Source: Paenibacillus assamensis DSM 18201
Lineage (GTDB): Bacteria > Bacillota > Bacilli > Paenibacillales > Paenibacillaceae
Reading direction: 5' to 3'
Length of the DNA stretch: 64,000 bases
Assembly: GCF_000422445.1 (NCBI RefSeq)
Contig: NZ_AULU01000010.1
Coordinates: 124,001 to 188,000 of the forward strand
The notes beneath the pieces were generated by a model that did no database searches, was not told the DNA's origin, and was given only the letters and a program-made list of their open reading frames with translations. Both the position numbers and the translations under genes were made by a program. How positions within the stretch are numbered: the first letter of the stretch is position 1; the number at the start of each line of letters is the position of its first letter. Positions 8,307-16,896 of this stretch are shown here, piece after piece.

Positions 8307-9851
8307 ATGCACGATTCTGTCTACAGCGATGAACAGGCTGCGATTCGCCACATCGGCATTATGGATATTGGATCGAACTCCGCCCGTTATATGATAGCTA
8401 AGTTGTTTGCGAATCGTACCTTTCATATGTTGGATCAAGGAAAGGAAACGATACGGCTCGGAGCTGGATATGACGAAGAAGGGAGTATTCCAAATCAGAA
8501 GGTGGACGAGCTGCTGTCGGTCATTCATCGATTCAAACAGCTTGGATCGAATTATCAGCGATGTGAATGGATAGCGGTTACGACCGCAGCCATGCGCAAA
8601 GCTGCGAATAGTGAGCATATTGTCCGCAGAATTTATGAGGAAACTGGCATTACGGTGCAGATGATTAGTGGGGATAGCGAAGCTTATCTCGATTATGTGG
8701 CTGTGTTGTCAACGGTAGACGTTCAAGATGCGGTCATTATGGACATGGGTGGAGGTTCTACGGAATTTATATGGATGGAGAACCGCCAATTCAAGGAGAG
8801 CATTAGTCTGCCTGTCGGAGCGCTGACGATCGCGGAAGATTATGAGGTAGAAGATGCACTGGCAGCAGATACAGAAACGTATCTGAGGTCCATGACTCGC
8901 TATTGGTTGAGGCATGTTCATTGGCTTAAGGAAGCTCAGGAGCTACCTCTAGTAGCTATTGGAGGAACGCTTCGTACGTTAGCCAAGATGGATATTGATG
9001 AACGGGAGTATGGAGTCGACTCTCTGCATCATTATGAATTTATGCCAGAAGAGGTCGAAGGCTGGCATCAGCGTATTAAAGGAATGGACTTAGAAGAGAA
9101 GCAGGCGCTGCCTGGTCTGTCTAAGGATCGAGCAGCTATACTGACGGGGTCTCTAACGTTTATCGATGAATGCTTGCTTAGATTTGCTTCTTCAAAAGTA
9201 ATGGTCAGCGCGAAAGGTGTGCGTGAAGGCGTGCTGTTCGATATGCTGCGTGGAGAAGGCATACATATTGATCACCCACTGAAGTTCAGCATTTATCATC
9301 TTCAGCACCGTTTAGGCTTGAATAGGAAGCAAGCTGACCGGGTGTGGCAGCTTACAGACGCTCTCATCCATGAACTTAAGCCTGTTCTTGGTTGGGAAGA
9401 GGAATGGAAAAGGATCGTATACGCAGCTGCACAGTTGCATGATATTGGCGTATCCGTAAGCCATATGGAGCGGGAGCGCCATACCTTTTACATGATTCGT
9501 CATGCAGAGCTGTATGGCCTGACACCTCGTCAAATTGCACTTAGCGCTCTCGTAGCTACGATGGATTTTAAGCATAAAGTTCCTAGGGAATGGGCAGCAG
9601 TAGAAGCGATTCTTCAACCTGGAGATCAAGTTATGGCTGCTAAAATGGGGCTGCTTATGCGTTTGGCGCTTGATTTAACGCGCACGTATGGCTGCCAAGT
9701 GGCAGAGGATATGTCTTGTATCGTTAAGGATGGAGAAGTCGTTATTACGCTGCAAGGTGCTGCTGCTCATATGCCATGGCGCGCAACGGAGATGTATGGA
9801 CTTCGTGCTGGTTTCCGTCGTTGGCTGAAGCGAGAACTGAAGCTGTCCTGA
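8307..9851 (+). CDS. ppx: Ppx/GppA-family exopolyphosphatase with C-terminal HD domain
   Basis: 514 residues. The N-terminal half is an actin-like ASKHA phosphatase: DIGSNSARYMIAK is the first phosphate-binding loop, ISGDSEAYLDY the family block, and MDMGGGSTEFIW the second phosphate loop. From about residue 330 comes an all-helical region with LHDIGVSVS, the HD motif typical of long Ppx/GppA enzymes. The protein hydrolyses terminal phosphates of polyphosphate and/or the 5' phosphate of pppGpp; the sequence does not separate these. The start follows AAGGAGGA closely. It is probably a single-gene transcript ending in the hairpin at 9899-9976. Confidence 0.88.
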   Translation: MHDSVYSDEQAAIRHIGIMDIGSNSARYMIAKLFANRTFHMLDQGKETIRLGAGYDEEGSIPNQKVDELLSVIHRFKQLGSNYQRCEWIAVTTAAMRKAANSEHIVRRIYEETGITVQMISGDSEAYLDYVAVLSTVDVQDAVIMDMGGGSTEFIWMENRQFKESISLPVGALTIAEDYEVEDALAADTETYLRSMTRYWLRHVHWLKEAQELPLVAIGGTLRTLAKMDIDEREYGVDSLHHYEFMPEEVEGWHQRIKGMDLEEKQALPGLSKDRAAILTGSLTFIDECLLRFASSKVMVSAKGVREGVLFDMLRGEGIHIDHPLKFSIYHLQHRLGLNRKQADRVWQLTDALIHELKPVLGWEEEWKRIVYAAAQLHDIGVSVSHMERERHTFYMIRHAELYGLTPRQIALSALVATMDFKHKVPREWAAVEAILQPGDQVMAAKMGLLMRLALDLTRTYGCQVAEDMSCIVKDGEVVITLQGAAAHMPWRATEMYGLRAGFRRWLKRELKLS

Positions 9852-9898
9852 CCTGATGGGGTAAACTAAGCGATAATAAATGAGCAATAAGCATAAGG

Positions 9899-9976
9899 AA
9901 AAAAGCAAAAAGCCGCTCACAAGCCTGCCTGCGATGTCGGAATGGACATGCATAATTGGCTTGAGGGCGGCTTTTT
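9899..9976. terminator. Bidirectional terminator between convergent genes
   Basis: AAAAAGCCGC...CAAGCC pairs with GGCTTGAGGGCGGCTTTTT. A-rich and T-rich flanks on opposite sides suit termination in both directions. Confidence 0.7.
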
Positions 9977-10032
9977 ACCGTATAGCTCCAAGTAGTTGTA
10001 AGTTGTTTCATAAGCTTACTTGCCTAGACTGA

Positions 10033-11058
10033 TCAAGAGGACCATATAGGGTCTTCGACTACGATTGGGCGGTTCAGTTCCAGCGGCAGTCCAGTCTCGT
10101 AGGAGTGATTGCCAACGGCTTGCTGAAGCGCTTGTTTGGCAGCTTCTACATGAGGAATTAGTGTATTGTCAATCGAAGACACTTCGTTCCAATGCACCGT
10201 TTGTGCTTCGACTGTACTTTTACTATCCACAGAGGCAAGCTCTCTTGCTCGCCAGTAGGTTAGAACAGCCTGTATGGCGCGCGCTGCATCCTCAGCAGCT
10301 GCTTCCCACATATCCCACACACTTGTACTGGTTTGCTTATCTAGACCTGTTGGATCAGGCCATGGGCGGCGTGCCTCGTTCATAACGTCATATGGGGCGA
10401 CTTGTTTCTTGTACATCATCGGCTCGATCTGATTGAAGGTGACGATTCGTTTCCAGCCATATGGGTCATGGAAGAGCTTCTGTGCTTGCACCATATCACG
10501 AATGGACTCATTCCAAGCTTCACGACGAATTTGTCCTTCGAATTCTGGATAATGAGCAGCTATGACTGCTTCAAACGAATTCAGCATGTTCGTTGAGAAG
10601 CTTGGACCCACGTCAATCCACTTCCATACAGGAGTTCGCCACGTATCCACACCTAGCTTGCGCTTAGCAACATGAGTATCCATCAGCACTTCGAACCGTT
10701 GATGGTCCCACTTCTTAAACCCGGAACGAACAAATACATAAGGGTGCATGTGACGATCAAGAATATGATGCAGCAGAAATCCGAGTACATAGACCGCATC
10801 GGCACGCTCAGCAGGATTCGTACGCGTGATTAGATCCATTAAGACAGGGCCGCATTGTTGATTGTGCATCGCGCTGCCGACTTTGTTCATCGTCTTATCT
10901 TGTTTCCAAGGCAGGAAGTGATGATAGAACAAGAAGTCTGGACCTTGGCAGCCCATATTGAACCATTTGCTATGTGATTGGTTGTCGATCCACGAAGAAA
11001 GGCCTGCCTGCTTTACTACTTCTTGGCCAAAAATCATATGCGTCCAAATGTTAGGCAT
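10033..11058 (-). CDS. Zinc-dependent phospholipase C-like protein
   Basis: 341 residues, no signal peptide. The opening PNIWTHMIFGQEV, then GCQGPDFLFYHHFLP, is the pattern of the zinc-dependent phospholipase C / S1-P1-nuclease-like fold seen in many uncharacterised Firmicute proteins. The His/Asp residues FLLHHILDRHMHPY (about residue 105) continue the metal-binding set. It would hydrolyse a phosphodiester or phospholipid, but for cytosolic members the substrate is not known. The longer frame begins at 11082; the ATG at 11058 has GGGGGAAG just upstream and the family normally starts M-P-N-x-W, so 11058 is preferred. Confidence 0.75.
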   Translation of the reverse strand: MPNIWTHMIFGQEVVKQAGLSSWIDNQSHSKWFNMGCQGPDFLFYHHFLPWKQDKTMNKVGSAMHNQQCGPVLMDLITRTNPAERADAVYVLGFLLHHILDRHMHPYVFVRSGFKKWDHQRFEVLMDTHVAKRKLGVDTWRTPVWKWIDVGPSFSTNMLNSFEAVIAAHYPEFEGQIRREAWNESIRDMVQAQKLFHDPYGWKRIVTFNQIEPMMYKKQVAPYDVMNEARRPWPDPTGLDKQTSTSVWDMWEAAAEDAARAIQAVLTYWRARELASVDSKSTVEAQTVHWNEVSSIDNTLIPHVEAAKQALQQAVGNHSYETGLPLELNRPIVVEDPIWSS

Positions 11059-11226
11059 AAGTCTTCCCCCTAAACATGTCATATTGTTATCTGAAATCCG
11101 ATTTCCTTCTATACTTTACAAAGATGAACGGCTCTTCGTCTATTGTCAACCCTTTCTCTATGTAAATCGGTTTGTTGCAAAGGAATTATGAGCAATAACT
11201 GCAATTGCATACTAGCGATATAAAGC

Positions 11227-11240
11227 GTTTACATGTAAAC
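11227..11240. promoter_or_regulatory. 14-bp perfect palindrome upstream of the GH125 gene
   Basis: GTTTACATGTAAAC is a perfect inverted repeat about 90 bp upstream of the mannosidase start. It resembles operators of LacI- or GntR-type sugar regulators, but no regulator gene is adjacent. Confidence 0.4.
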
Positions 11241-11329
11241 TAGGTAGTATTCCTATGTGTTATCGTTAACATATAACAATTTTCATAAGGTTGCTTAGAC
11301 AATATGTGGAGAGATAGGTGGAGAGAAGT

Positions 11330-12649
11330 ATGGAACAGTTCCGATTACCGAAAATTGATGTGCCTAAGCTGGAACTGCCTCAAGCAGTAAAGCAGGTATT
11401 GGCTGAAGCTGAAGCGCAATTAGCGCATCGACCGAAGCTGCTGAAAATGTTCAAAAATTGTTTCCCTAACACACTCGAAACGACAACAAAGCTATTGGAT
11501 GATGGCACTACCTTTGTTCTAACAGGCGATATTCCAGCGATGTGGCTGCGAGACTCTGTGGAGCAAGTGATTCATTATGTGCCGTTTGCTAAGGAAGATG
11601 CAGATCTTCAACGCATTATCGGTGGACTTATTAAGCGTCATATGTTCTATATTAATTTGGATCCGTATGCAAATGCATTTAACGAAACGGCAAACGATTG
11701 GCATTGGGATGCGAACGATCAAACCGACATGTCAGCTTGGGTATGGGAGCGCAAGTATGAGCTTGATTCAATGTGCTTCTCGATTCGTCTCGCTTATATG
11801 TACTGGAAGGAGACGGGCCGCACTGATATTTTCGATACAAACTTCAAGTCAGCGATGCGCAAAATCGTAGACGTGTGGAAAACAGAGCAGCGTCATTTTG
11901 AGAAATCGCCATATCGTTTCCATCGCGAGAATTGCCCGGATATTGATACGCTGCGCAATGACGGGATGGGCATGCCTGTAAACTATACGGGAATGACTTG
12001 GTCAGGCTTCCGTCCTAGTGACGATGCTTGTGACTTCCATTATCATATTCCGTCCAATATGTTCGCTGTCGTATCCCTTCGTCACATGCAGGAAATCGCG
12101 AAGTATGGCTTCCGCGATGAAGCACTCGTGGCGGAAATGCACAAGTTAGAGAAAGAAATTGACCATGGCATCCAGTTGTACGGTGTCGTCACACATCCGA
12201 CATATGGCCGCATTTATGCGTATGAAACAGATGGATACGGCAACAACTGCTTGCTTGATGATGCGGGCACACCAAGCTTGCTATCGATTCCTTATCTCGG
12301 GTATGCGTCAGCAGATGATCCTATTTATCAAAATACGCGTCGCTTTATTTTAAGTAAGGAAAATCCGTTCTATTTTGAAGGGAAAGCAGCCAAAGGAATT
12401 GGCAGCCCTCATACACCAGACGGCTACATATGGCATATGGCGCTCTCCATGCAGGGACTGACAGCTTCTTCCGACGAAGAAGTATTAGACATGATTGCGA
12501 TGCTGGAATCGACAGATGCGGATACAGGCTTTATGCATGAAGGCTTCCATTCGGATGATCCTGCTATTTTTACACGTCCATGGTTTGCTTGGTCCAATAG
12601 TTTGTTCGCCCAGCTTGTTCTTAAAGCGATGAAGTCTGGATTACTTTAA
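11330..12649 (+). CDS. Glycoside hydrolase family 125 (exo-alpha-1,6-mannosidase type)
   Basis: 439 residues spanning an (alpha/alpha)6-barrel. Recognisable family blocks are TGDIPAMWLRDSVEQVIHY near residue 65, ANAFNETANDWHWDANDQTD near 115, WERKYELDSMCF, GMTWSGFRPSDDACDFHYH and the C-terminal HEGFHSDDP with WFAWSNSLFAQ. GH125 enzymes are metal-independent inverting exo-alpha-1,6-mannosidases. No signal peptide is visible, so it would act on imported manno-oligosaccharides. The ATG at 11330 is preferred over an upstream GTG because AGGTGGAG lies between them. No sugar transporter is adjacent; a palindromic operator candidate lies upstream. Confidence 0.88.
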   Translation: MEQFRLPKIDVPKLELPQAVKQVLAEAEAQLAHRPKLLKMFKNCFPNTLETTTKLLDDGTTFVLTGDIPAMWLRDSVEQVIHYVPFAKEDADLQRIIGGLIKRHMFYINLDPYANAFNETANDWHWDANDQTDMSAWVWERKYELDSMCFSIRLAYMYWKETGRTDIFDTNFKSAMRKIVDVWKTEQRHFEKSPYRFHRENCPDIDTLRNDGMGMPVNYTGMTWSGFRPSDDACDFHYHIPSNMFAVVSLRHMQEIAKYGFRDEALVAEMHKLEKEIDHGIQLYGVVTHPTYGRIYAYETDGYGNNCLLDDAGTPSLLSIPYLGYASADDPIYQNTRRFILSKENPFYFEGKAAKGIGSPHTPDGYIWHMALSMQGLTASSDEEVLDMIAMLESTDADTGFMHEGFHSDDPAIFTRPWFAWSNSLFAQLVLKAMKSGLL

Positions 12650-12684
12650 TAGTATAAAATTTAGTATAAAATGGGAGATACAGT

Positions 12685-12714
12685 AAGAACGAGCGTGGCT
12701 CGTTCTTTTTTATT
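12685..12714 (+). terminator. Intrinsic terminator of the GH125 gene
   Basis: AAGAACGAGC and GCTCGTTCTT form a tight stem with a TG loop followed by T-rich sequence. Confidence 0.85.
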
Positions 12715-12858
12715 CTAGAAACTTGAAATAAATATGTCATGGATGTAGTGATTTATAGGCTGATTTCAGTATAATAGTCTTAGTGTTTTCGGGTGTATAG
12801 GACGTATGTTACATCTTGAACATACTTCTTGGTGTCAGAAAGGGGCGAAAGATGTAAG

Positions 12859-13314
12859 ATGAAAGCCGAATGGGTACATCCTTTTTTACAGTCAGCATGC
12901 AGCGTTATTGAACAGATCTTACAAGTTCGCCCAGAGCGTGGGGAACTTGAAATGCTAGCTTGGCATGGGACGCATGATCTACATATCCAAATTGGCCTGA
13001 CAGGTCAAATGTCAGGTGTTATCGCATTTGGATTGAATGAAGGGGCAGCAGTGAAGATGGCTTCCGCAATGATGGGTGGCTATCCGTTAGAATCACTGGA
13101 CGCAATGGGGGAAAGTGCGATCTCTGAGTTGGGCAATATGATTAGCGGCAACGCTTCAACGATGTTGTACAATCAAGGGATACATGTTGATATTTTGCCA
13201 CCGCAGCTCGTTCCACTCCAAGCAATACCGAACTGTGGAACCAATGCAATGGCAGTTCCATTGCATGTACATAATGTTGGTCGTCTGGATATTATGATGA
13301 AGATAGAAGGATAA
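12859..13314 (+). CDS. cheX: CheX-like CheY-P phosphatase
   Basis: 151 residues, a CheC/CheX/FliY-type fold. ESAISELGNMISGNA matches the E-x-x-x-N catalytic signature, with a single copy as in CheX. The surrounding MMGGYPLESLD and the PQLV block also fit. CheX dephosphorylates the chemotaxis response regulator CheY. No chemotaxis genes are nearby. The frame is open from a GTG at 12829 that lacks a ribosome site; the ATG at 12859 aligns with the expected family start but sits 13 bases after AGGGG. An ATG-TAA start-stop lies between, at 12852. Confidence 0.75.
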   Translation: MKAEWVHPFLQSACSVIEQILQVRPERGELEMLAWHGTHDLHIQIGLTGQMSGVIAFGLNEGAAVKMASAMMGGYPLESLDAMGESAISELGNMISGNASTMLYNQGIHVDILPPQLVPLQAIPNCGTNAMAVPLHVHNVGRLDIMMKIEG

Positions 13315-13382
13315 ACGCAGGTTGCATTCATGATGGATCATTGGTCCTATAAGGAAAGTTGCTGTACAGAAGAGGTGGAATT

Positions 13383-14177
13383 ATGAGTCAATCAAACAAT
13401 CATTCATTGCGCGATAAAGTCATTCTGATCACGGGAGCATCAAGTGGTATAGGTGCATTAATAGCTCGATATGCAGCTGAAGCAGGTGCCGTTCCTATTT
13501 TAGCAGCTCGCTCTGCGGGTCGATTAGCAGAGGTGTCGAGTCAAATTCAACAACGACATGAATGTATCACCTTGGATGTAACGGATACAGCAGATGTAGA
13601 GCGAGTCATTCATGATGTAATTGACCGTTACGGTCGACTTGATATTTTAGTGAATAATGCTGGGTTTGGCTTGTTCGAGCTTACAGATGAAATGGGGCTT
13701 GAACACTTTGAAGCGATGATGGACGTGAATTATATGGGGATTGTCCGTTGTACGAAGGCCGTGCTGCCACATATGCTAGAGCGTCAATCCGGACATATCG
13801 TCAACATAGCTTCAATGGCTGGAAAAGTAGGGACGCCTAAGTCCGCAGGGTATGCGGCATCCAAGCACGCGGTACTTGGCTTTACGAACTCGCTGCGCAT
13901 GGAACTGGCGCAAACCGGTGTAAAGGTGTCAGCAGTAAATCCAGGACCGATTGATACTCCATTTTTCCAGTTAGCTGATCCAAGCGGGCAATATGTGAAC
14001 AACGTGCGCTGGTTTATGATGAAGCCGGAGAAGGTGGCTCGTCGCATTATTCGTGTCATGGAACGTCAGACTGCTGAAGTAGATATGCCATTGCTAGGAG
14101 CAATTGGTACGAAGCTGATGCAATTGTTCCCGAGACTATCAAGTCGCATTGCAGGACGTATGTTGAACAAAAAATAA
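13383..14177 (+). CDS. Short-chain dehydrogenase/reductase
   Basis: 264 residues, classical SDR. The NAD(P)-binding glycine motif TGASSGIG is at about residue 17, NNAG near 90, the catalytic Ser in NIASMAG, and Y-x-x-x-K in YAASKHA. The C-terminal part (PGPIDTPFF, then MKPEKVARRI) resembles B. subtilis YqjQ-type oxidoreductases. It reduces or oxidises an unknown carbonyl/alcohol with NADP(H). The start ATG has GAGGTGG five bases upstream. A terminator follows directly. Confidence 0.9.
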   Translation: MSQSNNHSLRDKVILITGASSGIGALIARYAAEAGAVPILAARSAGRLAEVSSQIQQRHECITLDVTDTADVERVIHDVIDRYGRLDILVNNAGFGLFELTDEMGLEHFEAMMDVNYMGIVRCTKAVLPHMLERQSGHIVNIASMAGKVGTPKSAGYAASKHAVLGFTNSLRMELAQTGVKVSAVNPGPIDTPFFQLADPSGQYVNNVRWFMMKPEKVARRIIRVMERQTAEVDMPLLGAIGTKLMQLFPRLSSRIAGRMLNKK

Positions 14178-14178
14178 G

Positions 14179-14203
14179 GGCAGCCATTAGGCTGCCTTTT
14201 TTA
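14179..14203 (+). terminator. Intrinsic terminator of the SDR gene
   Basis: GGCAGCC and GGCTGCC stem, loop ATTA, then TTTTTTA. Confidence 0.8.
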
Positions 14204-14247
14204 TATGAATATACGAATAATTACTCAAAATATAATGCCATTATGAT

Positions 14248-15552
14248 TTAATACGTTCCTTTGAATTCAAAACGGCCACTCCCTTTTAATTTATAATTAA
14301 AGAATTTTAGAATCAGCTCATTTTGAGTTTCAATACAGTAGTAGGTATCAATGGGTGCTTTGCCACCTTGTAGAATAGTTGCAACTACAGGAGAGAATAA
14401 CGGCAAATCTGTCAGACTTAAATGTTTCGCACCTTCAAAATGAACGGTGTATGACTCAGTAGAATTCATATCGATAGTCTTGTTTGCTGCATAAGTGGAG
14501 ATTGTATCAAGTTGTACCCAAACATCGTCAGAATAGATATTAAGAAGCGGGGTCGTATACACATCGCCACTTGCTTCAAAATTATTAATCTCTTTATTGT
14601 AATGAAGTTCACTAAACAATGGAGCGTCAATATTGACAACCGCACTTACATCGTGACGCTCTTTACCGACCCAAACACTTGCTGCACCACCCATCGAATG
14701 CCCAAAAACACCTATTTTGCTAGTATCAATAAGTTGATAAATGGGGGCCTTATCATTTTCGGATCGATAAAGAATCGTATCCATCACAAAATTCATGTCG
14801 TCTGTACGCAGCCTCATCCATTTTTGAATGAGTTCATAGGCTTCCTCCGGTGTGTAATTACCTGCTGTGTTGGACTTACTAATTTCCTGCATATATTCTG
14901 TATTGACTAGCGTAGTTGTCCCGTCATCTGAAACCGTATAAAAGGAATGATACGGATGATCAATGGAAACGACGACATAACCGTGGCTTGCAAGCTCAGT
15001 ATAGGTTGAGGTGTTGCTTTCCATAATACCGTATGCACCGTGTGAAAATACTAGGAGTGGATAGGTTCCATCGGCATTATTAGGATACCAGAATTGTACA
15101 TTAACAAATCTGTTTTCGCCGGTGTCAGTAAATTCCTCAATACGGTTTTCGTCTGTATAGGTGTAGGTGGCTGTTGCCACTTCATATTGACCTGTAATCG
15201 TAGGCAATGTATATTGCGGAAAAATAAGAGCAGGTACAAGTGCAATTACCAATGCCAATGTCATCAACATTGCTTTCCCGATAATCCGAGATCTTCTGTA
15301 CGTTTTGGTATTTGCTTTGTTGCGTATGAGCGATACCGTCCCGATTACAGCGAGTATGAAAAGAAGTATAGCAAGCAATACCCAGCTGAAATTCCAAACG
15401 ATAACTGATGAAAGTGTGAGAAGGACAAATGTTGAAAATATCGCAATTCGAATCCAGCTTCTGAGTTTCGAGTGGATCTGCTTAGTTGCAACGCAATATA
15501 TTGCTAACCCAAATTCGATAATTAGAGTGACAAACAATACGAACATTCCCAT
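14248..15552 (-). CDS. Membrane-anchored alpha/beta hydrolase (PAF-acetylhydrolase/dienelactone-hydrolase-like)
   Basis: 434 residues. Four hydrophobic segments occupy about residues 1-115, followed by an extracytoplasmic alpha/beta-hydrolase domain. FSHGAYG is the oxyanion strand, IGVFGHSMGGAAS the nucleophile elbow (G-H-S-M-G), VNIDAP a likely acid strand, and FEGAKHLSLTD the catalytic His. It is probably an esterase/lipase of unknown substrate acting at the outer membrane face. AAAGGAG lies upstream of the ATG. It is separated from the upstream DUF3021 gene by a terminator, so it is likely its own transcript. Confidence 0.8.
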   Translation of the reverse strand: MGMFVLFVTLIIEFGLAIYCVATKQIHSKLRSWIRIAIFSTFVLLTLSSVIVWNFSWVLLAILLFILAVIGTVSLIRNKANTKTYRRSRIIGKAMLMTLALVIALVPALIFPQYTLPTITGQYEVATATYTYTDENRIEEFTDTGENRFVNVQFWYPNNADGTYPLLVFSHGAYGIMESNTSTYTELASHGYVVVSIDHPYHSFYTVSDDGTTTLVNTEYMQEISKSNTAGNYTPEEAYELIQKWMRLRTDDMNFVMDTILYRSENDKAPIYQLIDTSKIGVFGHSMGGAASVWVGKERHDVSAVVNIDAPLFSELHYNKEINNFEASGDVYTTPLLNIYSDDVWVQLDTISTYAANKTIDMNSTESYTVHFEGAKHLSLTDLPLFSPVVATILQGGKAPIDTYYCIETQNELILKFFNYKLKGSGRFEFKGTY

Positions 15553-15659
15553 AGTAGTTACTCCTTTTCGTTTCTATTGATTTTTGATTCCATCTTAGAA
15601 AACGGTTGAAAAGATGTATATAAAAAAGCAATAAGCTGTAGCTGCAGGGCAATAAGTTG

Positions 15660-15698
15660 CAAAAAAAGAGCGATAAGCTCCTTAGCTTACCGCTGCTC
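15660..15698 (-). terminator. Intrinsic terminator of the LytTR-DUF3021 operon
   Basis: Read leftwards, AGCGGTAAGCT and AGCTTATCGCT form a stem followed by seven T. Confidence 0.8.
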
Positions 15699-16127
15699 TC
15701 AAATGTCTTTCTTAAAAGACTTTAGTCTCTCATTCATGCTATTGGCTACTTTTTTATCATTTTGCCATGCCAGCAGACGAACGATGATATAGACGACTGC
15801 AATTTGCAAGGCCAGAATTATTGCACTTAATGGACTGTTTATAATACCAATGATAATTCCAAGAGAAATTAAGATGATTTCCAAAGCAAGAAAGTGAACA
15901 GCCATTCTGATACGCATTTGCTTCTCGCTTAAATCATTACGAGAGTACATAATAAATCCCATCAATGCACTAATCATCGAAAATGTCATAATCGTATAAA
16001 TCGACTTCAAATCAAAGGCTAGATCGGGTTGGAAAAATTGTCGCAACATCGTAATGATCATGATGATAGATCCGAAGATGATAAAGAAATCTCGGATGAT
16101 CTCTTTTATAAATTCAGAAAGTTTCAT
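15699..16127 (-). CDS. DUF3021-family membrane protein
   Basis: 142 residues with four predicted membrane helices (FFIIFGSIIMIITML, IYTIMTFSMISALMGFIMY, FLALEIILISLGIIIG and IILALQIAVVYIIV) and a charged C-terminal tail. DUF3021 proteins are commonly encoded directly after a LytTR DNA-binding protein. In streptococcal LytTR regulatory systems such as HdrRM and BrsRM the membrane partner holds the regulator inactive. The gene starts 15 bases after the LytTR gene, with GGAGGGG upstream, so the pair is an operon. Confidence 0.8.
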   Translation of the reverse strand: MKLSEFIKEIIRDFFIIFGSIIMIITMLRQFFQPDLAFDLKSIYTIMTFSMISALMGFIMYSRNDLSEKQMRIRMAVHFLALEIILISLGIIIGIINSPLSAIILALQIAVVYIIVRLLAWQNDKKVANSMNERLKSFKKDI

Positions 16128-16142
16128 AATTGCCCCTCCATT

Positions 16143-16580
16143 TTATAATCCAAGCATCCTTTTAAGGACAGGCACATATTGCCTGGATATAACAACACGC
16201 TCTCCGTTATCAAGTACTGCTTCAAATCTACCGCTTATGGATGGATGAATATATGAGATGATAGCTATATTCAAAATGGTGGATTTTGACGCACGAAAAA
16301 AATTCTTCTCCCTGCATCGTTCCTCAAGTTCATAAAGCTTCTGTTTTATCTCAAACACTTTGTCCTTACAGTAAATAAAAACCTTTCCGTCCACTGCCTC
16401 AAAGTAAAAGACATCGCTAAGCTTAATACGATGAACACGATCATTATGGTATCCGAGCAGGATGAGGGTTTCTGTTGTCAATATGTTAACGAGCTCGTAA
16501 ATCTCCTTATTGACTTCATGGCATCTGATGAGAATCTCTTCTTCCAGATCTTTATTTATTTCTTCGATTGAAATTTTCAT
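16143..16580 (-). CDS. LytTR-domain DNA-binding regulator
   Basis: 145 residues. The N-terminal 45 residues are a short helical segment without a receiver domain. The rest is a LytTR domain: IKLSDVFYFEAVDGKVFIYC, then YELEERCREKNFFRASKSTI and VISRQYVPVLKRMLGL. This is the stand-alone LytTR type that works with a DUF3021 membrane partner rather than a histidine kinase. AGGTG lies before the ATG. An inverted repeat immediately upstream may be an autoregulatory site. Confidence 0.88.
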   Translation of the reverse strand: MKISIEEINKDLEEEILIRCHEVNKEIYELVNILTTETLILLGYHNDRVHRIKLSDVFYFEAVDGKVFIYCKDKVFEIKQKLYELEERCREKNFFRASKSTILNIAIISYIHPSISGRFEAVLDNGERVVISRQYVPVLKRMLGL

Positions 16581-16896
16581 GATAACACCTACTATAGACA
16601 GTTATATAAACTGGAAATACAATTTTAAAAGAAATATGTTTACCGCAGTCGCAACAATTTGAACTCTAACATAAGAGTCGATGGTTGAGAAGCATAATGG
16701 CAGCTTGCATGTAGAAAGTGAGCTTGATAAAGGCGTGTTGTTCTGCATTATTTTTCTTGCTTTGAGCGGAGCAGCAGGTTCTATGTAAATAAAATGATTG
16801 CTCGAATTGTGAAGAAAGTTGGAGGATGCTCCTTCATTCGTTATAATGATAGGAAGAGCAATCATCGTTGGGATGCAGAAGAGAGGAAAGTGAATC
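16581..16896. promoter_or_regulatory. Divergent intergenic region, LytTR operon / DEAD-box helicase
   Basis: About 315 bp. It contains an inverted repeat CAGTT-ATATA-AACTG (16599-16613) some 20 bp before the LytTR start, a possible regulator binding site, and the helicase Shine-Dalgarno GAGAGGAAAG near 16885. No gene was recognised. Confidence 0.35.
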
